Part shown: positions 1-8,437 of the stretch, in pieces | Numbering within the stretch: the stretch's first letter is position 1 | How the letters are laid out: every line of letters begins with the position of its first letter | The notes under the pieces: model-generated | What the model was told of the DNA's origin: nothing | Seen by the model: the letters and a program-made list of their open reading frames with translations, nothing else | The model's database searches: none | Translations under genes and position numbers: made by a program | Assembly: GCF_024449095.1 (NCBI RefSeq) | Contig: NZ_CP024628.1 | Coordinates: forward strand, 1,302,001-1,366,000 | Direction: 5' to 3' | Length of the DNA stretch: 64,000 nucleotides | DNA from: Vibrio coralliilyticus | GTDB taxonomy: Bacteria; Pseudomonadota; Gammaproteobacteria; Enterobacterales; Vibrionaceae

Positions 1-1
1 C

Positions 2-376
2 AGAAATCTCGCTGCGGCCCAATATCAGGTCGGCGCGGCCAAGTCCCAGAAAGACACGTTACTGGCTCAGATGAATGCCAAAGTCAACGCCTTGCTTGTC
101 GACCGAAGCAATTTAGCCCAACGACTAGAACGGTATCAGTCCACCCTTCTTCCTCAGGCCAACGCACGAATTCGTGCGGTTGAGCGAGGTTATCAGAACA
201 ACACGTCTCAGTTTAACGATGTCATTACAGCCTCTGCCGATGAACTTGCTCTGCAACTCGAACAGCAACGTCTGATTGCAGATTTAAACATTGTGAACAG
301 CAACTTAGCTGCCCTACTGGACGGTTTTGATTATCAAGTTGAGCCAGTCACTTTGGCTCAAAGCGAACAAGAATAA
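2..376 (+). CDS. TolC-family outer-membrane efflux protein, C-terminal part (CusC/CzcC-like)
   Basis: The reading frame is open from base 2 and ends at the TAA at 374-376, so only about 124 C-terminal residues are present and the start lies outside the window. The fragment is mostly helical and rich in Gln, Ala and Leu (for example RNLAAAQYQVGA and ALQLEQQRLIADLN), as expected for the periplasmic alpha-barrel of TolC-type channels. It sits 10 bases before a CusB-like adaptor gene and a CusA-like pump gene, which is the usual order of heavy-metal RND operons. Its likely role is the outer-membrane exit duct of the tripartite copper/silver exporter. The fold call rests partly on context; substrate is inferred from the neighbours. 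Confidence 0.75.
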   Translation, partial: RNLAAAQYQVGAAKSQKDTLLAQMNAKVNALLVDRSNLAQRLERYQSTLLPQANARIRAVERGYQNNTSQFNDVITASADELALQLEQQRLIADLNIVNSNLAALLDGFDYQVEPVTLAQSEQE

Positions 377-386
377 GGTATCTGAC

Positions 387-2084
387 ATGAAAACATTACA
401 AATCGCTGCTATCGCTCTGTTGGTAGGAGGCGCACTGGGCTATTCCGCTAATCATTTCCTAGCCGGATCTAGCATGGGAATGGACGCCAAAGCGGAGTCT
501 GATTCTGCTGAACCTCTCTACTGGGTTGCTCCGATGGACCCGAACTACAAGCGAGATAAGCCCGGTAAGTCACCAATGGGCATGGACTTAATTCCAGTTT
601 ACGCCGAAGACATGGCGGGAGAACAAGATGAGCCCGGAACCATTACGATTGATCCTTCGGTAGAAAACAACCTCGGCGTCAAGTCCGAACCCGTAACCCT
701 AGAACCTCTCTCGCCCCGTATTGAAACGGTCGGTTACATCGCGTTTGATGAAAGCCAGCTGTGGCAAACCAACGTACGCGTCGCGGGTTGGGTTGAAAAA
801 CTGTTCATCAATGCGATCGGTGAAAAAGTCAACAAAGGCGATGTGCTGTTTACGCTCTATTCACCTGAGTTGGTGAAAGCGCAGGAAGAGTTACTTAATG
901 CCTCCCGAACAGGCCGAACCGGCTTAGTCAAAGGTGCCACTGAACGACTCGTGACACTAGGTGTAGACCGCGCACAGATTAAAGCGATTCTAAAACGCGG
1001 TAAAGCGTCACAAAACATTGAAATAAAGGCACCAGCTAACGGTGTGATTGCAAGTTTGAGCATTCGCGAAGGGGGTTATTTGTCACCCGCGCAAGCAGTG
1101 ATCAGCGCTGGCCCACTGAACAATGTTTGGGTAGACGCAGAAGTGTTCGAGCGTCAGGCGCAATGGATTAAAGCTGGCAGTGAAGCCTCGATGACATTAG
1201 ATGCGATTCCGGGCAACGAATGGCAGGGTAAGGTCGACTACGTCTACCCGATTCTTGATCCTAATACTCGTACTCTGCGCGTCAGACTTAAATTCCCTAA
1301 CCCAGATGGCGAGCTCAAGCCCAATATGTTCGCCAACATTGCTCTTCAACCTGTTAGCGAAGAGTCAGTACTGACTATTCCTAAATCTGCGGTAATACGC
1401 TCTGGCGGCATGGCTCGCATCGTTCTGGCAGAAGGCCAAGGAAAATACCGCTCTGCTCGCATCGAAACAGGCCGTGAAGCCGGAGATCGGGTTGAAGTGT
1501 TGCAGGGCTTAACCCAAGACGATCAAGTGGTGACTTCCGCACACTTTATGCTCGACTCTGAATCCAGCCAGTCTGCCGACCTTGCGCGCATTAATGGTGT
1601 TGAACCAGATGAGGAGACCGTTTGGGCGAAGGGAGAGATCACCGACGTCATGGCTGATCATGGCATGTTGACGATCAACCACCAGCCAGTACCTGAATGG
1701 GATTGGCCGGGCATGGTCATGAATTTTACTCTCGCTAAAGACGTCGATGCGAGTGCATTCACAACAGGTCAAAGCATAGAGTTTGAAATGCAAAAAACCG
1801 AGTCTGGACAGTACGAAATTGTCGACTACAAAGTGGATGACTCTGTCGTTGCTGGTGAGCTTTGGTTGCAAGGCGATATTTCTATGCTGATGGCCGACTT
1901 TGGCATGATCACCTTAAACCATCTCCCTGTCGCGGAGTGGAACTGGCAGGCCGGTGAGATGAACTTCTCCGTTGGCGATGAAGTGGACCTATCGGGTTTT
2001 GAGGAAGGCCAGCGCGTTCGATTTCTAGTTGAACGACAAGGTGCAGATTACCTGCTCAAGCAATTGGCAACGGATGAGGGCTAA
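387..2084 (+). CDS. cusB: Periplasmic adaptor of heavy-metal RND efflux, with two fused CusF-like domains
   Basis: This is a 565-aa membrane-fusion protein joining a CusA-like pump to a TolC-like channel for Cu(I)/Ag(I) export. The ATG at 387 is preferred over the one at 327 because it has an AAGG at 374-377 and does not overlap the upstream gene. A membrane anchor spans about residues 5-27. A heavy-metal-binding domain at about 44-72 has the YWVAPMDP and SPMGMDL motifs. The barrel-sandwich, lipoyl and beta-barrel domains follow to about residue 400. Two CusF-like domains follow, at about 411-449 and 491-529. The first keeps His, Trp and both Met ligands (NHQPVPEWDWPGMVMNF). The second has the His, Trp and last Met but Gly where the first Met should be. 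Ordinary CusB lacks these domains, because CusF is usually a separate small protein. Confidence 0.92.
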   Translation: MKTLQIAAIALLVGGALGYSANHFLAGSSMGMDAKAESDSAEPLYWVAPMDPNYKRDKPGKSPMGMDLIPVYAEDMAGEQDEPGTITIDPSVENNLGVKSEPVTLEPLSPRIETVGYIAFDESQLWQTNVRVAGWVEKLFINAIGEKVNKGDVLFTLYSPELVKAQEELLNASRTGRTGLVKGATERLVTLGVDRAQIKAILKRGKASQNIEIKAPANGVIASLSIREGGYLSPAQAVISAGPLNNVWVDAEVFERQAQWIKAGSEASMTLDAIPGNEWQGKVDYVYPILDPNTRTLRVRLKFPNPDGELKPNMFANIALQPVSEESVLTIPKSAVIRSGGMARIVLAEGQGKYRSARIETGREAGDRVEVLQGLTQDDQVVTSAHFMLDSESSQSADLARINGVEPDEETVWAKGEITDVMADHGMLTINHQPVPEWDWPGMVMNFTLAKDVDASAFTTGQSIEFEMQKTESGQYEIVDYKVDDSVVAGELWLQGDISMLMADFGMITLNHLPVAEWNWQAGEMNFSVGDEVDLSGFEEGQRVRFLVERQGADYLLKQLATDEG

Positions 2085-2086
2085 CG

Positions 2087-5000
2087 ATGATCAATGCAAT
2101 TATCCGTTGGTCAATCAGTAATAGACTTCTAGTATTGATTGCCACTTTAGCTATTGTTTTTGCTGGCCTTTACAGTGTAAAAAACACACCTGTGGACGCG
2201 ATTCCTGACTTATCGGATGTTCAGGTTATCATCAAAACCAGCTATCCGGGTCAAGCACCTCAGGTGGTCGAGGATCAGGTCACTTACCCATTAACCACTG
2301 CCATGTTGGCTGTACCCGGTGCAGAAACCGTCAGGGGATACTCTTTCTTTGGGGATTCCTATGTCTACATCATCTTTAATGATGACACTGATATGTACTG
2401 GGCCCGCTCGCGCGTGCTGGAGTATCTCAGCCAAGTCGCACCAAACCTGCCATCCAATGCCAAACCAACGCTGGGGCCTGATGCCACTGGGGTTGGCTGG
2501 GTTTACAGCTATGTTCTTCAGGATAAAACCGGACAACATGATTTAGCCCAGTTACGTAGCTTGCAGGATTGGTTCCTCAAATACGAACTGCAAACCGTTG
2601 ATGGAGTATCGGAAGTTGCCACTGTAGGTGGCATGGTCAAGCAGTATCAGGTCCAGATTGACCCCGCCAAACTGCGTGCTTACAACCTGACATTACAGCA
2701 GGTAAACAACGCAATTCAAAACGGCAATCAGGAGACAGGTGCCTCCGTGATTGAGGTCGCTGAAGCCGAACACATGGTGCGCACCACAGGTTACCTGACT
2801 AGCATCGAAGATATCCGCTCACTGCCACTTAAGGTAACCGAAAAAGGCACCCCGCTTCTGTTGGGTGATGTCGCGGATATTAACCTTGGCCCACAAATGC
2901 GTCGTGGTATTTCTGAGCTCAACGGTGAAGGGGAAGCCGTTGGTGGCGTGATCGTGATGCGCTTCGGAGAAAATGCCAGTGAAGTGATCGCCAAAACCAA
3001 AGCCAAACTGACCGAGCTGCAACGCAGCTTGCCTGAGGGCGTCGAAATCGTACCAACGTATGACCGCTCTACGTTGATCGACTCTGCGGTAGAAAACTTA
3101 TGGAAGAAACTGGCTGAAGAGTTCATCGTGGTTGCGATTGTCTGTGCTTTGTTCCTGTTCCATATCCGCTCATCTCTGGTAATCGCTTTGAGCTTACCGG
3201 TGGGTATTCTGACTGCGTTTGTGATCATGCACTGGCAAGGGATTAACGCCAACATCATGTCATTGGGCGGTATTGCCATCGCCATTGGAGCCATGGTCGA
3301 TGGCGCAATCGTGATGATAGAAAACGTTCACAAGCACATTGAACGCACTCCACTCACCGATAAGAATCGCTGGCAAGTCATTGGCAAGGCTGCAGAGGAA
3401 GTCGGCGCACCGCTGTTCTTTTCTCTGCTAATCATCACGTTGAGCTTTGTTCCTGTGTTTGCTTTGGAAGGTCAGGAAGGGAAAATGTTCTCACCACTGG
3501 CATTTACCAAAACCTACGCCATGGCAGCGTCTGCTGGCTTAGCGATTACGCTAGTGCCTGTTCTGATGGGCTATTTCATTCGTGGCAAAGTGCTCCCAGA
3601 ACACAAAAACCCAGTCAACAAAGGGTTAGTCTCGCTTTACAAACCCTTGCTCAACCTGAGCCTGAACTACCCTAAAACCATGATCGTCATTGCGATGGGA
3701 CTTATGGCATCGGCTTACTATCCAACCAGTAAGCTTGGCAGCGAATTCATTCCTCCACTCGATGAGGGTGATTTGATGTACATGCCGACCACCTATCCGG
3801 GCATCTCAATTGGTAAAGCACGCGAGCTGTTACAGCAAACCAATAAGTTGATTAAGAGCGTCCCTGAGGTTGAGACGGTATGGGGGAAAATCGGACGAGC
3901 CGAAACCGCAACCGACCCAGCACCACTGACCATGATTGAAACCGTCATACAGCTGAAACCTCGCGAACAATGGCGTGAAGGCGTAACCACCGAATCGCTG
4001 CGCAAAGAGTTTGACGATCTCGTGCAGTTCCCCGGGCTAACCAATGCGTGGGTCATGCCAATCAAGACCCGCATCGACATGCTGGCAACTGGCATTAAAA
4101 CGCCTATTGGGATCAAAATTGCAGGCCCTGACCTTAACGTCATTGAACAAATCGGGGCAGAACTGGAGCCTATTCTCAATCAGGTCAATGGTACGGCGTC
4201 TGTTTATGCTGAGCGTGTCGCTGGAGGACGATACGTCACTATCAATATTAAGCGTCGCTCTGCCGCTCGCTACGGCCTCAATATAAAAGATGTGCAACGC
4301 GTGATTTCCACTGCGGTGGGAGGCATGAACGTTGGGGAAACCATAGAAGGGCTGGAACGCTATCCGATTAATGTTCGATACCCGCAGGACTACCGTGATT
4401 CAGTGGTGAAACTACAGAACCTACCTCTGGTTACTCCAAATGGCGCTCGTATCGCACTGGCTGATGTTGCTGATATTCGTTACGAAGACGGCCCACCGAT
4501 GATCAAAACAGAAAACGCTCGCCCTAATGGCTGGGTATTCGTTGATATCGATGGACGAGATCTCGGTTCGTACGTTGCAGAAGCGCAACAAGTCGTGGCT
4601 GATCAGCTCAATCTGCCCGCTGGCTATTCTCTGGCTTGGTCGGGGCAGTACGAATATATGGAACGCGCGAAAGAGCGCTTGAGTGTCGTGGTACCGATTA
4701 CGCTGGCGATCATTATGCTGCTGCTTTACTTCAGCTTCCGTCGCATTGGCGAAGTGCTGATCATAATGATGACTCTCCCTCTCGCCATGGTGGGTGGCTT
4801 ATGGCTGATGCATTACCTCGGCTATAACTTCTCGATTGCCGTTGGGGTCGGCTTTATTGCTCTCGCGGGTGTCGCCGTCGAAATTGGCGTCATCATGCTG
4901 GTGTATCTCAACCAAGCCTGGCACTACAAAAAGCTGGATGCCCAAGAGCAGAATCACGCCATTACTTCCGATGATCTGTCGATGGCGATACGAGACGGCG

Positions 5001-5215
5001 CAGGTCTCAGAGTTCGACCTGTGATGATGACAGTTCTGACCGTCATCATAGGTCTTGTGCCAATCATGTACGGCGAAGGTACGGGCTCTGAAGTCATGCA
5101 ACGAATCGCCGCCCCTATGATTGGTGGAATGGCATCGGCGCTGCTACTCACGCTTCTGGTACTACCGGCCATTTTCAAATTGTGGAAACAAAGAGAAATC
5201 TCACGTCACTCATAA
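2087..5215 (+). CDS. cusA: CusA/CzcA-type heavy-metal RND efflux pump
   Basis: This is a 1042-aa inner-membrane RND transporter, the usual length for the HME-RND subfamily. It starts two bases after the cusB stop with GAGGG as ribosome site. The N-terminus (MINAIIRWSISNRLLVLIA) is the first transmembrane helix. It is followed by the typical NTPVDAIPDLSDVQVI stretch of metal pumps. Helices cluster at about residues 340-500 and 865-1035. Methionines in the porter region (for example DMLATGIKTPIGIKI) fit the CusA-type Met relay for Cu(I)/Ag(I). Because the adaptor carries CusF domains and the next gene encodes a copper protein, copper or silver is more likely than cobalt, zinc or cadmium. Specificity is inferred. 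Confidence 0.93.
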   Translation: MINAIIRWSISNRLLVLIATLAIVFAGLYSVKNTPVDAIPDLSDVQVIIKTSYPGQAPQVVEDQVTYPLTTAMLAVPGAETVRGYSFFGDSYVYIIFNDDTDMYWARSRVLEYLSQVAPNLPSNAKPTLGPDATGVGWVYSYVLQDKTGQHDLAQLRSLQDWFLKYELQTVDGVSEVATVGGMVKQYQVQIDPAKLRAYNLTLQQVNNAIQNGNQETGASVIEVAEAEHMVRTTGYLTSIEDIRSLPLKVTEKGTPLLLGDVADINLGPQMRRGISELNGEGEAVGGVIVMRFGENASEVIAKTKAKLTELQRSLPEGVEIVPTYDRSTLIDSAVENLWKKLAEEFIVVAIVCALFLFHIRSSLVIALSLPVGILTAFVIMHWQGINANIMSLGGIAIAIGAMVDGAIVMIENVHKHIERTPLTDKNRWQVIGKAAEEVGAPLFFSLLIITLSFVPVFALEGQEGKMFSPLAFTKTYAMAASAGLAITLVPVLMGYFIRGKVLPEHKNPVNKGLVSLYKPLLNLSLNYPKTMIVIAMGLMASAYYPTSKLGSEFIPPLDEGDLMYMPTTYPGISIGKARELLQQTNKLIKSVPEVETVWGKIGRAETATDPAPLTMIETVIQLKPREQWREGVTTESLRKEFDDLVQFPGLTNAWVMPIKTRIDMLATGIKTPIGIKIAGPDLNVIEQIGAELEPILNQVNGTASVYAERVAGGRYVTINIKRRSAARYGLNIKDVQRVISTAVGGMNVGETIEGLERYPINVRYPQDYRDSVVKLQNLPLVTPNGARIALADVADIRYEDGPPMIKTENARPNGWVFVDIDGRDLGSYVAEAQQVVADQLNLPAGYSLAWSGQYEYMERAKERLSVVVPITLAIIMLLLYFSFRRIGEVLIIMMTLPLAMVGGLWLMHYLGYNFSIAVGVGFIALAGVAVEIGVIMLVYLNQAWHYKKLDAQEQNHAITSDDLSMAIRDGAGLRVRPVMMTVLTVIIGLVPIMYGEGTGSEVMQRIAAPMIGGMASALLLTLLVLPAIFKLWKQREISRHS

Positions 5216-5229
5216 CCATAGAACCATGT

Positions 5230-5252
5230 CCCCGTAGCTCAGTGCTTCGGGG
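5230..5252 (+). other. Hairpin between cusA and the cupredoxin gene
   Basis: CCCCG and CGGGG pair around a nested AGC/GCT with a T-T mismatch and a five-base loop. No T tract follows, so it is more likely an mRNA processing or stability element than a terminator. It could allow the downstream copper protein to be expressed at a different level from the pump. Confidence 0.4.
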
Positions 5253-5277
5253 CACCCTACTACTTAAGGAAACAATG

Positions 5278-5823
5278 ATGAAAAAAACAATTCTGGCACT
5301 TGCACTGACTCTGGCTAGCACTCAAATTCTCGCTCAAATGGATCACTCATCCATGGATCATTCCAAAATGAATATGGAAGGTATGGACCATTCGAAAATG
5401 ATGGGCGATATGAAGGGGATGGACCACTCACAAATGAACATGGACGAGATGTCCGATGTCGGTATGCCTGCCAAAGGTGCTAAACCGGACAAAGTGGTCC
5501 ACGTGATCCTAGACGATGATATGAGCATTACATTCAAAAAAGAGGTGGATATAGAACCGAATGACGTAGTCCAATTTGTGGTTATGAACAAAGGGAAAAT
5601 CGACCATGAGTTTTCAATAGGCTCAGCACAAGAGCAACTCAAGCACCGTGAGATGATGAAGAAAATGGGCAACCACGCTCATGATTCTGGCAGTACAGTG
5701 ACGGTTGCTCCGGGCAAAGCCAAACAGTTACTGTGGCATTTCCATGGTGACAACAACGTTGAGTTTGCCTGCAACATCCCAGGACACGCGGAAGCTGGCA
5801 TGGTCAAATCAGCAGTATTGTAA
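5278..5823 (+). CDS. Secreted cupredoxin with Met/His-rich N-terminal copper-binding segment
   Basis: This is a 181-aa exported copper protein. AAGGA at 5266-5270 favours the second of two adjacent ATGs (5278). A signal peptide covers residues 1-19 (cleavage near ILA|Q). The mature N-terminus repeats MDHSxM-type units several times (about residues 21-60), a pattern typical of Cu(I)-binding methionine/histidine stretches. The C-terminal half is a plastocyanin-like beta barrel. It has a complete type-1 copper site: His110 and then C165-x4-H170-x4-M175 (CNIPGHAEAGM). It follows the Cus pump genes by about 60 bases and probably belongs to the same copper-stress transcript. A role in periplasmic copper capture or hand-over to the exporter is inferred; an electron-transfer role is possible. 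Confidence 0.85.
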   Translation: MKKTILALALTLASTQILAQMDHSSMDHSKMNMEGMDHSKMMGDMKGMDHSQMNMDEMSDVGMPAKGAKPDKVVHVILDDDMSITFKKEVDIEPNDVVQFVVMNKGKIDHEFSIGSAQEQLKHREMMKKMGNHAHDSGSTVTVAPGKAKQLLWHFHGDNNVEFACNIPGHAEAGMVKSAVL

Positions 5824-5832
5824 CGCACCCCA

Positions 5833-5856
5833 GCCTGCCAGCTGTTGCTGGCAGGC
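5833..5856. terminator. Hairpin between convergent genes
   Basis: A perfect 10-bp stem (GCCTGCCAGC / GCTGGCAGGC) with a TGTT loop lies in the 42-base gap between the cupredoxin stop and the stop of the opposing beta-helix gene. It has no strong T run. It probably serves both directions. Confidence 0.6.
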
Positions 5857-5865
5857 CGTATGATG

Positions 5866-7098
5866 TCAGTCAAAGTGCTTCATCGGATATAAAGTGCCAG
5901 CTTTGGGTTGCTGTAAGTGACTCGGTAACACGATAACCTCATCAAAGCCCGCTAACGTATAAACTTTTTCGGAATTGGGAATATTGTTCTTTCCTTCTCT
6001 TAGATGTGCTACGTTGTTACGGTAAATCAGATTGTCAGCTCCCGGAGCTTGATGCTTGCCCAACTCCCCAGTCGCAATCAAAGGCCAATGATGGCTCCAC
6101 GGCAGCTGAATCAGGTTGTGTTCAACTAAATTTTTCCCACCATCGCCATTGTGAAAGTTCACGTCCACTTCAAGGTGATTGTCATAAACCACATTGTATT
6201 TAGCTTGCTGATGCAGAGTAACATGGCGAATTTTTCGCACCCTCTCGTTCGTCACTAAAATGTACTGGCCGCGTATATCGTAATAACAGTGACCATTGAT
6301 TCCCTTGTTGTAGCAGCGGTAGATATCATTACCGCGAAATGTCATGTGTGAGGTATCGCTAGCTGCAAAGATGGGATTCGTCCCTGCTTCCAACATGCGG
6401 GTATCTTGTACCCAAGAATCATGACTCTTTTCAGAAAACTTAACCAAGCCGACATAGAGGTTTGGGTCTGATATAGGTTTGTTTTTGTCTCCAGAGCGAG
6501 CCACCTTGACGTCATTGATAAATGGCCACGCAGATTCAACATGAGGCTCATCGAAATTGTTTCTATCTAGAGGCTCAAATCCGTCAACCGCAAGCTGAAT
6601 CGTCATGTTCTCCAAACCCGCCCCAGAGACATCCGAGAATTGGAAAGCAAATCTATCTGTACCATAGCCTTGCCAAGTATTACGCATGGTTACCAGAATA
6701 TGTGTCTCTGTTTTGCTGCTGCCACGCAATACTATGTTTGAGCGCATCTCCACCGTTTTAGCCAGCCGATAAACACCCTCTTCCAGTATTACTATTCCTC
6801 CGCCAGCACGAGCCACTTTATCAATTGCAGTTTGAATATCATCCTTAGACGTTATCTTCGCAACCACTCGTTCAGGATCAAAACACGGAATCCCCCCTCT
6901 GACTCCAGCCTTTGCCCATTCTAGGCTCAGCGGAAATCGTTGGTCATACTGGCTGATATCAAACTGCCAATTCGCATCTCCAACCCGACTGCCCGTAGTG
7001 CACGCCGCCCTAGCAGATGGCCACATTATCAGGCTCAAAGTGGTTATAAGGAAAAGAGACGCTCGGCGTAATATCGTAAACGAGGAGGGGGTAGACAT
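5866..7098 (-). CDS. Secreted parallel beta-helix protein (pectate-lyase-like fold)
   Basis: This 410-aa protein has a signal peptide (residues 1-31, cleavage near ARA|AC). Its N-terminal block DDIQTAIDKVARAGGGIVIL followed by EGVYRLAKTVEMRSNIVLRG is the classic entry of pectate-lyase-superfamily right-handed beta helices. Many later strands have the rung pattern (NIVLRG, LVEHNLI, LIYRNNV). Such proteins are polysaccharide lyases, epimerases or glycosidases acting outside the cell; no catalytic triad could be assigned by eye. It is convergent with the copper operon and appears to be transcribed alone. Substrate is unknown; in a marine bacterium alginate- or pectin-like polymers are possible, but that is speculation. 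Confidence 0.6.
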   Translation of the reverse strand: MSTPSSFTILRRASLFLITTLSLIMWPSARAACTTGSRVGDANWQFDISQYDQRFPLSLEWAKAGVRGGIPCFDPERVVAKITSKDDIQTAIDKVARAGGGIVILEEGVYRLAKTVEMRSNIVLRGSSKTETHILVTMRNTWQGYGTDRFAFQFSDVSGAGLENMTIQLAVDGFEPLDRNNFDEPHVESAWPFINDVKVARSGDKNKPISDPNLYVGLVKFSEKSHDSWVQDTRMLEAGTNPIFAASDTSHMTFRGNDIYRCYNKGINGHCYYDIRGQYILVTNERVRKIRHVTLHQQAKYNVVYDNHLEVDVNFHNGDGGKNLVEHNLIQLPWSHHWPLIATGELGKHQAPGADNLIYRNNVAHLREGKNNIPNSEKVYTLAGFDEVIVLPSHLQQPKAGTLYPMKHFD

Positions 7099-7225
7099 AC
7101 TTTAACTCTGTTCAAAGTTGATCTTCTGAGCATAGAGACAAAATGGAGTAATCATTAATAGTTAACAATGATTAACCTTTAAGTAGGTCAAAGGGGTTTT
7201 CTAAAAAATCAAAAGAAGTAAATAA

Positions 7226-7256
7226 AGAAAAAAGCCACGTATCTTAGACACGTGGC
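7226..7256 (-). terminator. Rho-independent terminator of the pirin gene
   Basis: On the minus strand a 7-bp stem GCCACGT/ACGTGGC (7234-7256) is followed by a run of six T residues. It lies about 120 bases past the pirin stop and upstream of the beta-helix gene promoter. Confidence 0.8.
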
Positions 7257-7376
7257 AAAACAAAAAGTGAATGGCAGTGGATTATTCGCTTTTTGCGTTT
7301 TATAGCCCCCAAAGTCAGGAGCTAATACGTAAAGTTTAGACGAAATAGTGCAACTATCTATTCACACGGTTTAATA

Positions 7377-8225
7377 TCAATATTTTTCAAACTCGCCGTT
7401 GTTGTAGTCGCTGATCGCCTGTTCAATTTCTTGCATGCTGTTCATCACGAACGGTCCATAGTGCACCACAGGTTCATCGATCGGTTCACCTTGGAAAATC
7501 AGCACGCCGCTGGTTTCCATTGCCGCCAGTTCAGCCGCCTCACCCGCAGATAAAAGCGCCATTTCGCCTTGCTGCACTTTGCGTTCTTTCACACTAATTG
7601 CACCCTGATAAACATAAAGCATCATGTTAAATTTCTGCGGCGTGATTAACTTAATCTTGTGGTGAGTTTCAGAACGCCAATCTGAAATTGATAACAGCAC
7701 TCCGGTTTTGTTTAACGGTCCTTGTTCTAAATGGCCATCGATCGACACCTCTCCTGCCAATACCCGTAGTAAGCCATGACTATCATTATGATATTCTGTG
7801 ACAGTTTCAGGTTGGAAATCATGGTACTGAGCAGGTTTCATCTTGTCGCGCGCAGGCTGGTTTATCCAAATTTGGAATCCATGCAAATCGCCATCCTGCA
7901 TGATAGGCATTTCACTATGAATCACACCTCGTCCAGCCGCCATCCATTGAGCGCCACCAGAACGTAATTCGCCGACATTGCCCATATGATCTTTATGTTG
8001 GAAATGCCCTTTCAACATGTAAGTCAAGGTTTCAATGCCTCGATGAGGGTGAGGAGGAAAGCCACCAATGTAATCGGAACGTTGATCAGACTTAAGCTCA
8101 TCCATCATCAAAAATGGTGAAAAGTTGGCGTTATTAAATCCCGCAACACGGCTAATTTTGACTCCGTCACCATCAGATGTGGCGTGGGCTGAAATGATTT
8201 GACGGATTTCTCGAAGCTGGCTCAT
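7377..8225 (-). CDS. Pirin family protein (bicupin)
   Basis: This is a 282-aa cytosolic cupin protein. The ATG at 8225 is chosen because GAGGAG lies 7 bases upstream; the ATG at 8240 overlaps that ribosome site. The N-terminal cupin has the pirin metal signature FPPHPHRGIETLTYML followed by GGAQWMAAGRGVIHSE, which supplies three His and one Glu for an iron or other metal. The C-terminal cupin (GVLIFQGEPIDEPVVHYGPF) is typical of the YhhW/pirin family. Some family members act as quercetin dioxygenases and others interact with metabolic enzymes; the role here cannot be told. The gene appears monocistronic, with its own terminator. Confidence 0.9.
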   Translation of the reverse strand: MSQLREIRQIISAHATSDGDGVKISRVAGFNNANFSPFLMMDELKSDQRSDYIGGFPPHPHRGIETLTYMLKGHFQHKDHMGNVGELRSGGAQWMAAGRGVIHSEMPIMQDGDLHGFQIWINQPARDKMKPAQYHDFQPETVTEYHNDSHGLLRVLAGEVSIDGHLEQGPLNKTGVLLSISDWRSETHHKIKLITPQKFNMMLYVYQGAISVKERKVQQGEMALLSAGEAAELAAMETSGVLIFQGEPIDEPVVHYGPFVMNSMQEIEQAISDYNNGEFEKY

Positions 8226-8437
8226 TGTTTTTCTCCTCAAGAGTGATAAGTACAGTCTATCTTCCTCTGATCGAAACTTGAGCTTAAGGATTCGAGCTAG
8301 TTATTCAAAATATTTGAACAGCGATATCATCTCATCCAGTTGAAGCTTACCCCCTTTGTCACTCCGATTTGACCTGATAGGATTGGTTATCCGCTTCAAC
8401 CGGAGTAAAGTAGCCTACTTCACAAAAGGAAATAATA

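Noticed and set aside
4636..5178. Several antisense and out-of-frame open frames within cusA
   Set aside because: They overlap a complete, well-conserved RND pump gene and have no family features or ribosome sites.
5230..5262. CCCCGTAGCTCAGT resembles the 5' part of a tRNA (D-arm)
   Set aside because: No anticodon arm or T-arm fits before the cupredoxin ribosome site at 5266; the segment is explained by a simple hairpin.
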